A DNA stretch of 64,000 nt from DASYTH01 sp035712165 (GCF_035712165.1 NZ_DASTBH010000562.1:1-64000), one strand, 5' to 3'. Counted from the first letter of the stretch, positions 37,332 to 46,796 are shown. Numbers and translations: made by a program. The notes: generated by a model from the letters alone, not told the origin.

Positions 37332-37748
37332 ATGCCCAGTTACACGATGCGCCGGGTCCAGGTGATCCGCCGGGAGTACGCGGTGCCCTGCTACGGCGAG
37401 GGCGTGTGGGACGGCTGCGCGCACGATGAGGTGGAGAAGGCGGTCGCCGCCTGCCGGGCCGAGCTGTCGGCGGCCGGGGTGGACGTCTACGCCGACACGA
37501 TCAAGGTGCGGCCTGGCGACAGCGAAGTGATCGTCTACTACGTCACCGAGGAGAACCTGGCCGAGACGGCGCTGGTGGACGCTCGCAACGACGCGGTGGC
37601 GCTGCGGACCCAGCTGCGGCGGCTTGAGTCCGCGCTGGCCGAGCTGATCGGTGATTCGAGGTCTGAGCTGTCGGCGACGACGTTGACGCGGCTGGAACGG
37701 CAGCTCGGCGACATCCACCGGGCTCTGCGCCAGTCCGAGAGCGTCTAG
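37332..37748 (+). CDS. Hypothetical 138-aa protein
   Basis: N-terminal alpha/beta part (YTMRRVQVIRREYAVP) and a C-terminal charged helix likely to form a coiled coil (LRTQLRRLESALAELIG, LTRLERQLGDIHRAL). Starts 2 nt after the microprotein stop. Confidence 0.68.
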   Translation: MPSYTMRRVQVIRREYAVPCYGEGVWDGCAHDEVEKAVAACRAELSAAGVDVYADTIKVRPGDSEVIVYYVTEENLAETALVDARNDAVALRTQLRRLESALAELIGDSRSELSATTLTRLERQLGDIHRALRQSESV

Positions 37749-37757
37749 GGGGTCGCA

Positions 37758-37991
37758 ATGAAGGACGAGCCGACGATGAAGAACGCCACGCAGCAGGAGC
37801 GGGCGCAGGCGTTGTCCTGCCTGCTCGACGACGCCCGGTCGTTGGCGACCGAGGCCGAGGCCCTGGGCGGGAACATCTGGGACTTCGGCGAGGAGATGAC
37901 CGCCTGCGAAGGCGTGATCGACCAGCTGAACGCGGCGGCCGACAACCTGGTCTCCTACCTGGAGGGACGCAAGAAGGAGCTGGGGTTGTAG
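37758..37991 (+). CDS. Small helical protein
   Basis: Encodes 77 aa, acidic and helical, two helices around a GGNIWDFGEEM turn. An internal ATG at 37776 is an alternative. Ends directly before the next start. Confidence 0.66.
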   Translation: MKDEPTMKNATQQERAQALSCLLDDARSLATEAEALGGNIWDFGEEMTACEGVIDQLNAAADNLVSYLEGRKKELGL

Positions 37992-38453
37992 ATGCCGATC
38001 AAGGACTACACGACGAAGATCGACGCCGCCAAGACCGCCGGAGAGGTCCAGACCATTCTCGCGAAGGCGGGCGCCTCCGGCGTGGCGATGCGCTACGACA
38101 ACGGCGAGCCGGTCGCGCTGGCGTTCACCGCGATGACGCCGTTCGGGATGCGCGAGTTCACCGTGCCCGCCGACTGGCAGGCCGTGCAGCGCGTGCTCCG
38201 GCGACAGAAGGTCACCCCATCACTCCAGACCGACGAGCAGGCCAAGCGGGTCGCCTGGCGGATCGTGAAGGACTGGGTGGAAGCCCAGCTCGCGATCATC
38301 CAGACGGAGATGGTCACGATCGACCAGGTGATGCTGCCGTACATGCGGACCGACGACCCCGAGGGCGGCGCGGCCCCGGTCACGATGTTCGAGGCGTACC
38401 ACCGCACTCAGCAGTTGATGATCGAGAACGGACGGGACGTGGGGCAGCTGTGA
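37992..38453 (+). CDS. Hypothetical 153-aa protein
   Basis: First half strand-rich (GVAMRYDNGEPVALAFTAM), second half helical. It starts with no gap after the previous stop. Similar small proteins occur in replication regions of actinophages; function unknown. Confidence 0.68.
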   Translation: MPIKDYTTKIDAAKTAGEVQTILAKAGASGVAMRYDNGEPVALAFTAMTPFGMREFTVPADWQAVQRVLRRQKVTPSLQTDEQAKRVAWRIVKDWVEAQLAIIQTEMVTIDQVMLPYMRTDDPEGGAAPVTMFEAYHRTQQLMIENGRDVGQL

Positions 38454-38731
38454 GCGGCGTCGAGATCAACTTGCAGGAGCTGGGCGACGACAGCGTGCCG
38501 GGCCTACGGGTCGAGGTCGGCCTGGACGAGCTGCGCGAGTCGCTGGCGACCGCCTGCGAGCACGGGGCGCGGGTGAGCCTGCACTTCGGCCCGGACGACG
38601 AGCTGCACGGCCTGGTCGCCGAGGTAGGCGCGGGCGTCCTGATGTTCGACTCCTTCGACGGCGACGAGAACGAGCGCGAGATCGTGCCGCTGGACAGGAT
38701 CCTGTGGGCGCGGATCCGGCGCCCCGCGTGA
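38450..38731 (+). CDS. Small acidic hypothetical protein
   Basis: Encodes 93 aa from a GTG in a GTGA overlap. A likely beta-barrel-like fold (LRVEVGLDEL, RVSLHFGPDDELHGLVAEVG, VLMFDSFDG). Last gene of its operon. Confidence 0.67.
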   Translation: MSGVEINLQELGDDSVPGLRVEVGLDELRESLATACEHGARVSLHFGPDDELHGLVAEVGAGVLMFDSFDGDENEREIVPLDRILWARIRRPA

Positions 38732-38735
38732 TGAG

Positions 38736-38778
38736 TTGACTAGCCGGTGTGAGGTCGGCTAACCTAGACTGGTTCCGC
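38736..38778 (+). promoter_or_regulatory. Repeated promoter-operator module
   Basis: TTGACT (38736-38741), AGCCG...CGGC spacer, -10 TAACCT (38760-38765), 6 nt, GTTCCGC (38772-38778). It begins 4 nt after the upstream stop. Confidence 0.9.
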
Positions 38779-38802
38779 CCGACCTCACCCGGAGAGTTGA
38801 TC

Positions 38803-39543
38803 ATGAAGACGAGCGACATCCAGCCTCGTACCTGGTACGGCACCAAAGAGAAGTACGGCCACCCGCAGCCGATCCTGGTGCACAACACCGACCGGTACTC
38901 GGTCACCGGCTGGAACTTCGAGTCGATGCAGGTCTTCCCGAACCCCAACGGCAGCATGACCGCGACCCGGTCCCGGCGCGGTGACACCACCGGCTACCTG
39001 GCGGTCCGGCTCCAGAAGCCCGCGTGGGACGCGGTGCAACGTTGGATCGTGCACGACGAGGACGAGCAGGCCGCCCACGACGTGATGCGTGAGGCCGCGC
39101 TGCTCCTGGACAAGGCGGTCGCCGAGCTGGCCACGCGTGGCAGGGTGCCGCTGAAGGAGATGCGGCAGGACGAGAACGACCAGCGCGGCCTGATCCTGAC
39201 CGTCATCCACCCCCGCGACCTCGACGGCGACTACGCGACGGTGGCCCGCGAGAAGCACGAGCGCGACGAGGCGGCCAAGCAGGCGCGCGAGAACCAAGAG
39301 CGCGCCATCGCGGTCCGATACGACCACATGGTGGCGACCCTGACCCGCGCCAAGCAGCTCGGCCTCAACATCGACCGCTACAAGGGCGGCGTCACCGACT
39401 CCCAGAGCAGCTACGCGCGACACACGCGGGTCGAGATGGCGGTGGAGACGTTCGACTCGATCCTGGACGAGCTGGACCGCCTGCGCGGCCTGGTCGCCGA
39501 GACGATGCGCGCCGACGAGACCGGCGAGAGCGGGCACGACTGA
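38803..39543 (+). CDS. Hypothetical 246-aa protein
   Basis: Ribosome site GGAGAG. Strand-rich first 70 residues (KYGHPQPILVHNTDRYSVTG), then long charged helices, including an Arg/Glu-rich coiled coil (residues 160-195). Overlaps the next gene by one base. Unknown function. Confidence 0.7.
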   Translation: MKTSDIQPRTWYGTKEKYGHPQPILVHNTDRYSVTGWNFESMQVFPNPNGSMTATRSRRGDTTGYLAVRLQKPAWDAVQRWIVHDEDEQAAHDVMREAALLLDKAVAELATRGRVPLKEMRQDENDQRGLILTVIHPRDLDGDYATVAREKHERDEAAKQARENQERAIAVRYDHMVATLTRAKQLGLNIDRYKGGVTDSQSSYARHTRVEMAVETFDSILDELDRLRGLVAETMRADETGESGHD

Positions 39544-40106
39544 TGGCACGCACCGGCCGCCCGCGCCGTCTGATGGTTCCGTTGCCGCCCGAGCAGGTGG
39601 ACCCGGCCTGCACCAGCGAGGTGCACGCTGCCGACCAGCTGGCCTACATCCGGTACCGCTGCCGCTGCGCGCCCGCCCGAGCCGCCTACGTCCGCTACCG
39701 GAAGTTCTTGGCGGTGCGCGGCGGGGACACGAGCCGGGTGCCTGCGCTGGGCACGCTGCGCCGCCTGCGGGCGCTGGCCCGCATGGGACACGGCTTCGTG
39801 ACCATCGCCCGCGACCTGAGGCTGTCCAGCGAGACGCTGCGCAAGATCCTGCTGGGCAGGACCAAGACAGTCACCGTCCGCGTGGAGGCCCTGGTCATCG
39901 ACTTCTACGATCGCTTCTGGGACGTGGACGGCGAGGAGCGGGCTACCAACCCGTTCGCCAAGCGCTGGGCGCGCACCATCAAGCAGCGTGCGGAGGAGGA
40001 GGGCTGGCCGCCGCCGATGTGGTGGGACGATGATCGTATCGACTGCCCGACGGCCCGAGGTCCCAACCGCAAGGAGAGCGACAGTGTCCGAGCCCGTAGC
40101 GCGTGA
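39543..40106 (+). CDS. HTH DNA-binding protein
   Basis: Encodes 187 aa; the ATG overlaps the upstream TGA. An N-terminal CRCAPAR region is followed by residues 75-115 (LRRLRALARMGHGFVTIARD, LSSETLRKILLG), a typical helix-turn-helix of actinophage regulators. A basic C-terminus follows. It overlaps the next gene by 23 nt. Confidence 0.74.
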   Translation: MARTGRPRRLMVPLPPEQVDPACTSEVHAADQLAYIRYRCRCAPARAAYVRYRKFLAVRGGDTSRVPALGTLRRLRALARMGHGFVTIARDLRLSSETLRKILLGRTKTVTVRVEALVIDFYDRFWDVDGEERATNPFAKRWARTIKQRAEEEGWPPPMWWDDDRIDCPTARGPNRKESDSVRARSA

Positions 40107-40401
40107 ACCTGACTCGTACGAAGCGGCGCTGAGTGAGGTGACCGCCATCCTGTCCCGGCTCGGCGGCCTGCTCGGCAACAAGATCACCGTGGAGATCCAG
40201 GGCGAGCAGCTCGGCTACCCGGACGGCGCCGAGATCACCGGCCGCCTGTCCTCGGTCGAGCTGGCCAGCGACGGCGAGCACGGCGGCGTGCTGGTGTGGC
40301 TGTCCGGCATGAACAACCGCCTGCTGATCCGGCGGGTGGTGCACGAGGACGCCACGGCGGCGGGCATCGAGAACACCGCCGGTCCGAAGTGGCTCAACTG
40401 A
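40084..40401 (+). CDS. Hypothetical 105-aa protein
   Basis: GTG with AAGGAGAG 5 nt upstream. A helix then strands (KITVEIQGEQLGY, GGVLVWLSG), an Sm- or barrel-like small fold at most. Overlaps the next gene by one base. Confidence 0.66.
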   Translation: MSEPVAREPDSYEAALSEVTAILSRLGGLLGNKITVEIQGEQLGYPDGAEITGRLSSVELASDGEHGGVLVWLSGMNNRLLIRRVVHEDATAAGIENTAGPKWLN

Positions 40402-40649
40402 TGAGCGGCCGTCTGGCGCGCCTGCGCTTCCGGTACCGCCCGAGCAAGCTGGGCCGCTGCCTGGCCTACCTGATCGTGCTGGCCGGGTTCGTGGTGTGGA
40501 TGATCTCGGGCGCGTGGCGCAACCCCGCCGAGGTGGGCAACTCCAGGGCCATTCCCTTCTGGACGCTGACCCTGGCCGCGAGCGCCTACTTCCTGGGCGC
40601 GTTCCTGGAGAAGTTCACCTTCGAGGACGACACGCCCGACGCTGATTGA
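40401..40649 (+). CDS. Small membrane protein
   Basis: Encodes 82 aa with a basic N-terminus, two membrane helices (residues 20-37 and 50-68) and an acidic end. Its TGA stop is inside the next promoter's TTGACT. Confidence 0.7.
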   Translation: MSGRLARLRFRYRPSKLGRCLAYLIVLAGFVVWMISGAWRNPAEVGNSRAIPFWTLTLAASAYFLGAFLEKFTFEDDTPDAD

Positions 40650-40688
40650 CTAGCCGGTGGGTGGTCGGCTAACCTACAGGGGTTCCGT
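40646..40688 (+). promoter_or_regulatory. Repeated promoter-operator module overlapping upstream stop
   Basis: TTGACT (40646-40651), AGCCG...CGGC spacer, -10 TAACCT (40670-40675), 6 nt, GTTCCGT (40682-40688). Confidence 0.88.
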
Positions 40689-40708
40689 CTCACCCACCGG
40701 AGGACCTC

Positions 40709-41176
40709 ATGGCCACACGCGCCATCGGCCCCAAGGTCATCGTCGGCACCATCCTCGGTGTCATGATCGGCCTGACGGCCGCGTTCATCAACATCTACGT
40801 CGCGGGCGCGCTCGTGCTCGTCCTGCTCTACCTGCTCGGTCGCTATGCGCCCAACTCACCGGTCGCGCAGGAGCACGCCGAGAACGACCGAGAAGAGGCC
40901 CGCGCCCGGGACCGCCGTCGCTGGCTGGACGCCCAGGCCCGGCGCAACGGCTACTGGCTGCGCTTCCCCCTGGAGCCCATGCCCGGCGAGACCAGGATGG
41001 GCCGCCACCTCGACCGCGTCTTCACCCCGTACGCCGAGTGCGACCAGGGCCACGTCGGCTTCCACCGCATGGGCGTCCTGTTCGAGCGTGACGGCGCCGA
41101 CCGCACCGTCCGGGTGTGCTCCTACCCCGGCTGCACCTGCACCTGGTCCGAACTGCTGATCGGTGGTGTCGCGTGA
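40709..41176 (+). CDS. Membrane protein with cytosolic zinc region
   Basis: Encodes 155 aa: two membrane helices (residues 10-25, 28-44), a charged helix, then CDQGH and CSYPGCTC, probably a zinc site. First gene of the operon leading to the SNF2 helicase. Confidence 0.7.
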   Translation: MATRAIGPKVIVGTILGVMIGLTAAFINIYVAGALVLVLLYLLGRYAPNSPVAQEHAENDREEARARDRRRWLDAQARRNGYWLRFPLEPMPGETRMGRHLDRVFTPYAECDQGHVGFHRMGVLFERDGADRTVRVCSYPGCTCTWSELLIGGVA

Positions 41177-41781
41177 CCGAGCCCAACAAGATCCTCAACA
41201 TCGATTCGCTGGCGCGCGGTGACAGCCACATGGTGGCCCGGTTCCTCGACACCTGGAACGCCGCCAAGGCCGAGCGCCGCACCTGGCCGCTTCCCTTCGA
41301 CGCCGACTACGAGAAGCGCATGGAAGGCGTCAGCACGGACAAGCACCACGCGGCCACCCTGCTGCTCGGCGTGCTCGCCGGGACCTGGACCCGCCACCTG
41401 CTGCGTGAGGCCGGAGTCAAGGACGGCGACCTGCCCCCGCCCACCTCGGCTCAGCAGCGCCGCCTCATCCGCATGATGAACGAGCACGGGCGTTCCGGCG
41501 ACGACGGACTGGAGCTGCTCACCTCGTGGGCGCACTGCCTGCTCGTCGGCCGCACCCAGCAGCTGCACTACGACTTCGAGCGGCTGGCCGGAGACATGCG
41601 CGTCGAGGTCCTGGAGTCGGTGGTCAACCACGTGCGGCGCACCAGCCCCCAGTTCAACGGCGCCGACCTGAAGTTCGCGACCCAGCCCGTTGGGGTTCCG
41701 CCCATTGGTTCACCCGAGACGCGCGCCCAGGTGGCCGCCGAACTGAAGCGCCGGATCGAAGGTGAGGCGGCCGATGAGTGA
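41173..41781 (+). CDS. Hypothetical helical protein
   Basis: Encodes 202 aa from a GTG in a GTGA overlap. Nearly all helical. No recognised domain. It overlaps the next gene by 8 nt. Confidence 0.68.
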   Translation: MTEPNKILNIDSLARGDSHMVARFLDTWNAAKAERRTWPLPFDADYEKRMEGVSTDKHHAATLLLGVLAGTWTRHLLREAGVKDGDLPPPTSAQQRRLIRMMNEHGRSGDDGLELLTSWAHCLLVGRTQQLHYDFERLAGDMRVEVLESVVNHVRRTSPQFNGADLKFATQPVGVPPIGSPETRAQVAAELKRRIEGEAADE

Positions 41782-42205
41782 GCCGCCCGAGCTGTACTGG
41801 AGCCCCGAGCACGGGCTGATCTCGCGGACTCATCCCGACAGTCTCGGCGGTGGCCGCTACATCGCCGCCGAGTACCGCAGCGGCCGGTACCTCAACGACG
41901 GGCTACCCGCCGACGCGGTGCGCCTGGTCGCCGGACGCGCCGCCGCCGAGCTACCCGTCATCCCCGGCGGGTTCAAACTCCAGCGCGACCGCGTGGCCTT
42001 CATCAGCTACGAGGGCAACTGGCACCTGATCGGCCCGGCCCGCATGCTGCCGGTCGGCCACCTGGTGCTTGTCGAGCGGTTCAGCGAGCCCGACGACCAG
42101 GAGGTGCTCGTGGGCACGCACGTCGCCGAGCGGACCGTGCGCCACGCCGACGGCGAGACCGTCACCTACGCCATAGCCGAGATCGACAAGGGAGACAACC
42201 GGTGA
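41774..42205 (+). CDS. Hypothetical 143-aa protein
   Basis: Strand-rich (RVAFISYEGNWHLIGPARML, GHLVLVERFS). Function unknown. Coupled to neighbours on both sides. Confidence 0.67.
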   Translation: MSEPPELYWSPEHGLISRTHPDSLGGGRYIAAEYRSGRYLNDGLPADAVRLVAGRAAAELPVIPGGFKLQRDRVAFISYEGNWHLIGPARMLPVGHLVLVERFSEPDDQEVLVGTHVAERTVRHADGETVTYAIAEIDKGDNR

Positions 42206-42666
42206 CCGAACCGACCCCCACCCCCGACGCCGCCGCCTCGGTCGCCGCCGTGGTGCGCGCCGCCGCCATGAACCAGGGCGAGATGTACCCCTGCCGCCTC
42301 GGGGTGTTCTGCGACCGCTGCCTGGACACCTTCGAGAGCGACTTCATCGTCTCCACCGAGATGACCCCGGCCGAACGGCTCGGCGTGGTGCGCAAGCACG
42401 TGGTGAAGCAACTCGGATGGACCTGCGACCAGCGCGGCGACTACTGCCCCAACTGCATCCCGGAGAAGCTCGCGCCCGAGGTCCTGCGCTTGGCCGCCGC
42501 CGAGGCTCGCCAGCGCGGCCATGACCTCCAGGCCGACTGGTTCGAGACCGCCGCCGACGACCACGCCGGAGAGCGCGGCTGCGCGGCCGAGGAGGGTACG
42601 CAGTGCACCGCCGAACGCGCCGCGCTGCGCACGCTCGCCTCCTACGGGGTCGAGGTGCCCCGGTGA
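42202..42666 (+). CDS. Zinc-binding hypothetical protein
   Basis: Encodes 154 aa. CRLGVFCDRC and CDQRGDYCPNC give a probable two-site zinc domain in the first half, like RING-type or ribbon proteins; the second half is helical with two more Cys. Confidence 0.7.
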   Translation: MTEPTPTPDAAASVAAVVRAAAMNQGEMYPCRLGVFCDRCLDTFESDFIVSTEMTPAERLGVVRKHVVKQLGWTCDQRGDYCPNCIPEKLAPEVLRLAAAEARQRGHDLQADWFETAADDHAGERGCAAEEGTQCTAERAALRTLASYGVEVPR

Positions 42667-44948
42667 CCGATACCCACCTCGACCGCATCGCGGCCGTCGG
42701 CCGCGCGCTGGTCGCCGCCGTGGACGCCGGAGTCGTGCCCTACGCCGAGATCAGCCGGGGCGCCGCGCTGGCCAGCATGGTCCGCCGGGGCGCCACCCTG
42801 TCGGTCACCCAGGCCCGCACCGCGCACCGCCTGCTGTCTCGCTCGAACCTGGCCGCCGCCGGGATCCCGCTGCCGCCCGCGCCCGAGCCGGAGGCTCCGC
42901 AGGCAGCCAGCCCGCAGGCGGGCGGCGGCCAGTCGCGCAACGTGCCGGTGCTGCGCGTGCTCGCCGACGGCAAGATCGGCGCCACCGCCCCGTTCGCGTT
43001 CAAGGACACCCTGAAGCGGCTGGGCGGCAAACCCTCAAAAGAGGGTGGCGCGTGGGTATGGCGGTACGCGGCCACCCCCACCAACGCGGCCAACCTGCTC
43101 GCCGCCCTGGAGGGCAGCCACGCCCAGGTCAGCCCGCGCGTCGCCGAGCTGGCGGCCGAGCATCACCGCAAGGGCGACCTGCTCGCGTTGCTCGACGAGT
43201 CGGCGCCGCTGCCCGAGTTCGCCGAGGCCGGTCTGATCAAGCCCGAGTGGAGCCTGCGCCCGCACCAGCGCCGCTCGGTCGAGTTCGGCAGCCATGCCTC
43301 GGCGAGCCTGCACGCGATCATCATGGGCGGCGGGAAGACGCTGGCGGCCATCGCCACGGTGAACCGCACCGAGGGCAAGCGGGTGATCATCGTCTGCCCG
43401 TCGAAGGTGCGCGGCGTGTGGCCGCGCGAGGTCCGCAAGTTCTCCGCGCAGGGCTGGCACATCGTGTCCGGCCTAAAGCCCTCGCGGCGGGCCAAGCGCG
43501 GCTTCGTGTCGCTCAACCTGGCCGAGCGCCTCCACGAGGCCGAGTCGTGCCTGTTCGACTGCGCCTGTGGCGCCCCGGTGCACGCAGCCGTCATCAACTA
43601 CGAGGCCCTGGCCCACGCGCCGTGGGCGGACTGGCGGCCCCCGGCCCGCATCGACGTCGCGATCTACGACGAGGTGCACCGCGTCAAGGCCCACAACGGC
43701 AAGATCTCGAAGAACCTGGCGAAGTGGGTCGACTTCACCGGCAAGCGCATCGGGCTGACCGGCACGCCGATGCCGCAGACCCCGCTGGACGTGTTCGGCA
43801 TCTTCCGGGCGCTGGACCCCGGCATCTTCGGGGTGTCCTGGACCCTGTTCCGCTCGCAGTACGCGATCACCGGGCCGCTGGGCGACTACCACATCGTGGG
43901 CGTGAAGAACATCGAGGACCTGGCCGAGAAGTTCTTCTCGATCACCTACCGCCCCACGGTGGACCTCAAGCTGCCCGCCGTCACCGACATCACCCGCGAG
44001 TTCGAGCTGGAACCGGCCGCCCGCAAGATCTACGACCAGATCGACACCGAGCTGTGGGCGGACCTGTCCGAGACCGCCGAGGGCAAGGCGAAGGCTGCCG
44101 CGCTGGCCGACTTCCTCGCCGAGCACGGCGAGACCTTCCTGTCCGACCCGCTGTTCGCCCGCGCCGAGAACTTCCCGTTTGACGGCGGCGAGGGCCTGGC
44201 CAACGAGTGGGACCTGACCGAGCGGGACGACTCGAAGACGGTCACGGCCGCGAACGTGATGGTCCGCCTGCTGCGCCTCCAGCAGCTCACCGGCGGCACC
44301 GTCACCGACGACGACGGCGAGAAGGTGCGCGTCTCCACCGGCAAGGCCGAGCTGCTCGAAGAGGTGCTCGACGAGGTGGGCTGCGTCGCCGGGGGTGACG
44401 AGCCGCCGGAGCCCACGGTGGTGTTCTGCCGGTTCCGCTCCGACCTGGACGCCGTCGAGGAGATCGCGAACAAGGCGGGCCTGCGCTACGCCGAGGTGTC
44501 CGGCCGCCGGTCCGACGGACTCACCATGGACTCGGAGATGAACCCGGATGTCGACGTGGTGGGGGTACAGATCCAGTCCGGCGGCACCGGCGTGGACCTG
44601 ACCCGCGCCCGCGTCGCCGTCTGGTACTCCCTGGGCTACTCGCTGTCGGACTACCTCCAGGCTCGCAAGCGCCTGCACCGGCCCGGCCAGGAGCGGCCCG
44701 TGGTGATGGTGCACCTGCTGGCCGCCAACACCGCCGACATGGAGGTCTACGAGGGCCTGGAGTCCCGCCAGTCGCTGATCACCACGGTGCTCAACGCGCA
44801 CGGCATCGACGCCTCGGCGGTCGGCTTCACCGCGCCCGAGGAGGACACGACCGAGCGGTGGATCGAGGGCAAGGGCGAGGTCGTACTACCGTTCGACCGC
44901 CTGATCAAGAACGAGCGGGCGCGCGTCGGCGCACCCGTGGCTGGTTAA
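42663..44948 (+). CDS. SNF2-type DNA helicase/translocase
   Basis: Encodes 761 aa from a GTG in a GTGA overlap. Superfamily 2 motifs in order: Q-like LRPHQRRSVEF, Walker A MGGGKT at residues 221-226, motif Ia VIIVCPSKV, DEVH at 336-339, motif III LTGTPMPQTP, and C-terminal motifs VVFCRFR, QSGGTGVDLT and VI QARKRLHRPGQ from residue 666. The N-terminal 200 residues include a small strand domain. Phage SNF2/DEAD proteins take part in replication start, recombination or repair. Confidence 0.93.
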   Translation: MTDTHLDRIAAVGRALVAAVDAGVVPYAEISRGAALASMVRRGATLSVTQARTAHRLLSRSNLAAAGIPLPPAPEPEAPQAASPQAGGGQSRNVPVLRVLADGKIGATAPFAFKDTLKRLGGKPSKEGGAWVWRYAATPTNAANLLAALEGSHAQVSPRVAELAAEHHRKGDLLALLDESAPLPEFAEAGLIKPEWSLRPHQRRSVEFGSHASASLHAIIMGGGKTLAAIATVNRTEGKRVIIVCPSKVRGVWPREVRKFSAQGWHIVSGLKPSRRAKRGFVSLNLAERLHEAESCLFDCACGAPVHAAVINYEALAHAPWADWRPPARIDVAIYDEVHRVKAHNGKISKNLAKWVDFTGKRIGLTGTPMPQTPLDVFGIFRALDPGIFGVSWTLFRSQYAITGPLGDYHIVGVKNIEDLAEKFFSITYRPTVDLKLPAVTDITREFELEPAARKIYDQIDTELWADLSETAEGKAKAAALADFLAEHGETFLSDPLFARAENFPFDGGEGLANEWDLTERDDSKTVTAANVMVRLLRLQQLTGGTVTDDDGEKVRVSTGKAELLEEVLDEVGCVAGGDEPPEPTVVFCRFRSDLDAVEEIANKAGLRYAEVSGRRSDGLTMDSEMNPDVDVVGVQIQSGGTGVDLTRARVAVWYSLGYSLSDYLQARKRLHRPGQERPVVMVHLLAANTADMEVYEGLESRQSLITTVLNAHGIDASAVGFTAPEEDTTERWIEGKGEVVLPFDRLIKNERARVGAPVAG

Positions 44949-44965
44949 CCAACCGGGAGGAATGT

Positions 44966-45415
44966 ATGACGGAACCTGACAGCAACGACCCGTGTCGTCG
45001 GTGCGAGCACCCCCGCAGCGCCCACTTCGGGGAAGGGCCGAACGGCACCGGCTGCACCGTCGAGTTCGGCAAGGCGGGCCGGGTGCCCACCACCGCGCTC
45101 GGCGGCGTCTGCCCCTGCCACAACTTCGTGTTCGCGCCCGCCGCCGAGCAGCCCGAGGAGTCGGAGCCCGAGCAGCTGGACGGCCCCAAGATGTACGCCG
45201 ATGGGCTCGGCTACCTGCGGCTCGCCCGGTCCAGCAGCGTCCCGCACGTCGTACGAGAGGCATGCGACCGGGCGCGCACCCACTTCGCCGGAGCGCAGGC
45301 GTTCGTGCTCGGGCGCATCGCCATCGACAACGGCGTCGGTGACCTCGAAGAGAGGCGCTGGCTGGCCGCGCTGGCGGGCGAGGACGAACTGCCCGAGGAG
45401 GACACGACTGCATGA
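44966..45415 (+). CDS. Hypothetical protein with N-terminal zinc knuckle
   Basis: Encodes 149 aa with GGGAGGAA upstream. CRRCEHPRSAHFG, a C and CPCHNF form a four-ligand zinc site at the start; the rest is helical and acidic. Confidence 0.7.
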   Translation: MTEPDSNDPCRRCEHPRSAHFGEGPNGTGCTVEFGKAGRVPTTALGGVCPCHNFVFAPAAEQPEESEPEQLDGPKMYADGLGYLRLARSSSVPHVVREACDRARTHFAGAQAFVLGRIAIDNGVGDLEERRWLAALAGEDELPEEDTTA

Positions 45416-45693
45416 AGACCATGCTCAAGCTCACGCTGGACCTGACCGACGAGCAGGTGAAGCAGCTGCCCGCCGGGGCGGTCGTCCGACACGTCGGTGA
45501 GCAGCGCGGCAACATCACCCTGTGGTTCGAGAGCGACTTCGACCTCATGGACCGCAAGGACAGCGAGGGCCTGGAGTCCCGCCGGTTCCTGATTCGGGGC
45601 ACCGGCCACCCCATCCCGGACGGCGTGGCCTACCTCGGCACGGTGCCGATGGCCTCGTTCGTGTGGCACGTCTTCGAGCAGGCGACCGCATGA
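45412..45693 (+). CDS. Small beta-rich protein (DUF7352-like)
   Basis: Encodes 93 aa. The pattern of strands (RFLIRGTGHPIPDG, AYLGTVPMASFVWHVFE) is common in small phage proteins coded next to exonucleases. ATGA overlaps at both ends. Role unknown. Confidence 0.66.
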   Translation: MKTMLKLTLDLTDEQVKQLPAGAVVRHVGEQRGNITLWFESDFDLMDRKDSEGLESRRFLIRGTGHPIPDGVAYLGTVPMASFVWHVFEQATA

Positions 45694-46484
45694 GCCGCGC
45701 CCCGTGGCTGGACGGCCGCATCCACGCCTTCGACCTGGAGACCACCGGGATCGACGTCGAGAACGACCGCATCGTCACCGGCACCTGGCTGACCGGCTCG
45801 GCCGACGGCCTGGAGTCCACCACCAACTGGCTGGTAGACCCCGGCGTCGAGATCCCCAAGCAGGCCAGCGACGTGCACGGGGTCACCACGGAGTACGCCC
45901 GCGAGCACGGCGGTGACCCGCGCGAGGCGGTCGGCCAGATGGTCGAGCTGCTGTGCCAGGCGTGGGTGGCTCGCGAGCCGGTGGTGATCTACAACGCCCC
46001 CTACGACCTGACCCTGCTGGACCGGGAGATGCGCCGCCAGGACTGGCCCGGCTACCCGGAGGGCCTGCTGGCCAGCCCGGTCGACGAGGACGGCAACGTG
46101 TGCCCGCCGCTGGTGGTGGACCCGCTGGTGTGCGACAAGCGCCTGGAGAAGTACGTGCGGGGCAAGGGCGGGCGCAAGCTGGTCAACGCCTGCGCTCGCT
46201 ACGGCATCGTGCTCACCGACGAGGAGGCCCACACCTCGCAGGGCGACACGACCGCCGCGTGGCGGCTGGCCTGGAAGATGGCCCACCGGATGCCGATCAG
46301 CGGCATGACCCTCCACGAGCTACAGGAAGCCCAGCGCGACTGGCACCGCGCCCAGGCGCGGGACTTCGCGAACTACCTGGCCAAGACCGGCAAGGCCGCC
46401 GACGCCGAGCGGGTGCGCGGTGAAGCCGGGCAGTGGCCGATCCGCCCGTTCGTCGCGGCGACCACCGAGACGGTTCCGCTGTAG
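45690..46484 (+). CDS. DnaQ-like DEDDh 3'-5' exonuclease (first of two)
   Basis: Encodes 264 aa. Exo I: FDLETTG (D15, E17); Exo II: VVIYNAPYDLTLL (D106); Exo III: H181 TSQGD186. The fold equals the proofreading subunit of DNA polymerase III. Last gene of the operon from 40646; a strong hairpin follows. Confidence 0.92.
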   Translation: MSRAPWLDGRIHAFDLETTGIDVENDRIVTGTWLTGSADGLESTTNWLVDPGVEIPKQASDVHGVTTEYAREHGGDPREAVGQMVELLCQAWVAREPVVIYNAPYDLTLLDREMRRQDWPGYPEGLLASPVDEDGNVCPPLVVDPLVCDKRLEKYVRGKGGRKLVNACARYGIVLTDEEAHTSQGDTTAAWRLAWKMAHRMPISGMTLHELQEAQRDWHRAQARDFANYLAKTGKAADAERVRGEAGQWPIRPFVAATTETVPL

Positions 46485-46498
46485 CCGGACCGCACGAG

Positions 46499-46532
46499 AC
46501 AGCCCCCGCGTTCGCCCGGACGCGGGGGCTGT
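46499..46532 (+). terminator. Hairpin terminator
   Basis: A 12-bp stem (ACAGCCCCCGCG and complement), 14 nt after the exonuclease stop. The remaining 200 bp to the next promoter hold no credible gene. Confidence 0.75.
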
Positions 46533-46729
46533 TCGGTAAAGCAGGCCCATACGTCCTGCACCGGCTGAGGGTGGGCGCCCGCGCTACCCGACGACGGCCC
46601 GCGACCAGAGAGTTCGAGCGGCGGTCTGTGACGACAGCGAAGCTCGGAGGCATCCCCGACACGGCGCGTAGGCGCCCACCATGGCGCAAGGTTGCCGCAT
46701 GGGTGCGGGAATGCGCAACCCTTCATGGG

Positions 46730-46772
46730 TTGACTAGCCGGTAAGACAGCGGCTAGACTTGAGGTGTTCCGC
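46730..46772 (+). promoter_or_regulatory. Repeated promoter-operator module
   Basis: TTGACT (46730-46735), AGCCG...CGGC spacer, -10 TAGACT (46754-46759), 6 nt, GTTCCGC (46766-46772). Confidence 0.9.
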
Positions 46773-46796
46773 AAGGCAGACACCCAGGAGGTGACG

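Noticed and set aside
42521..44182. A 553-codon + strand frame within the SNF2 helicase
   Set aside because: Out-of-frame translation of the helicase, Arg/Pro/Ala-rich with no motif.
46433..46744. 103-codon frame between exonuclease terminator and next promoter
   Set aside because: It begins inside the exonuclease gene, crosses the terminator and promoter, and has Arg/Pro-rich composition without ribosome site.
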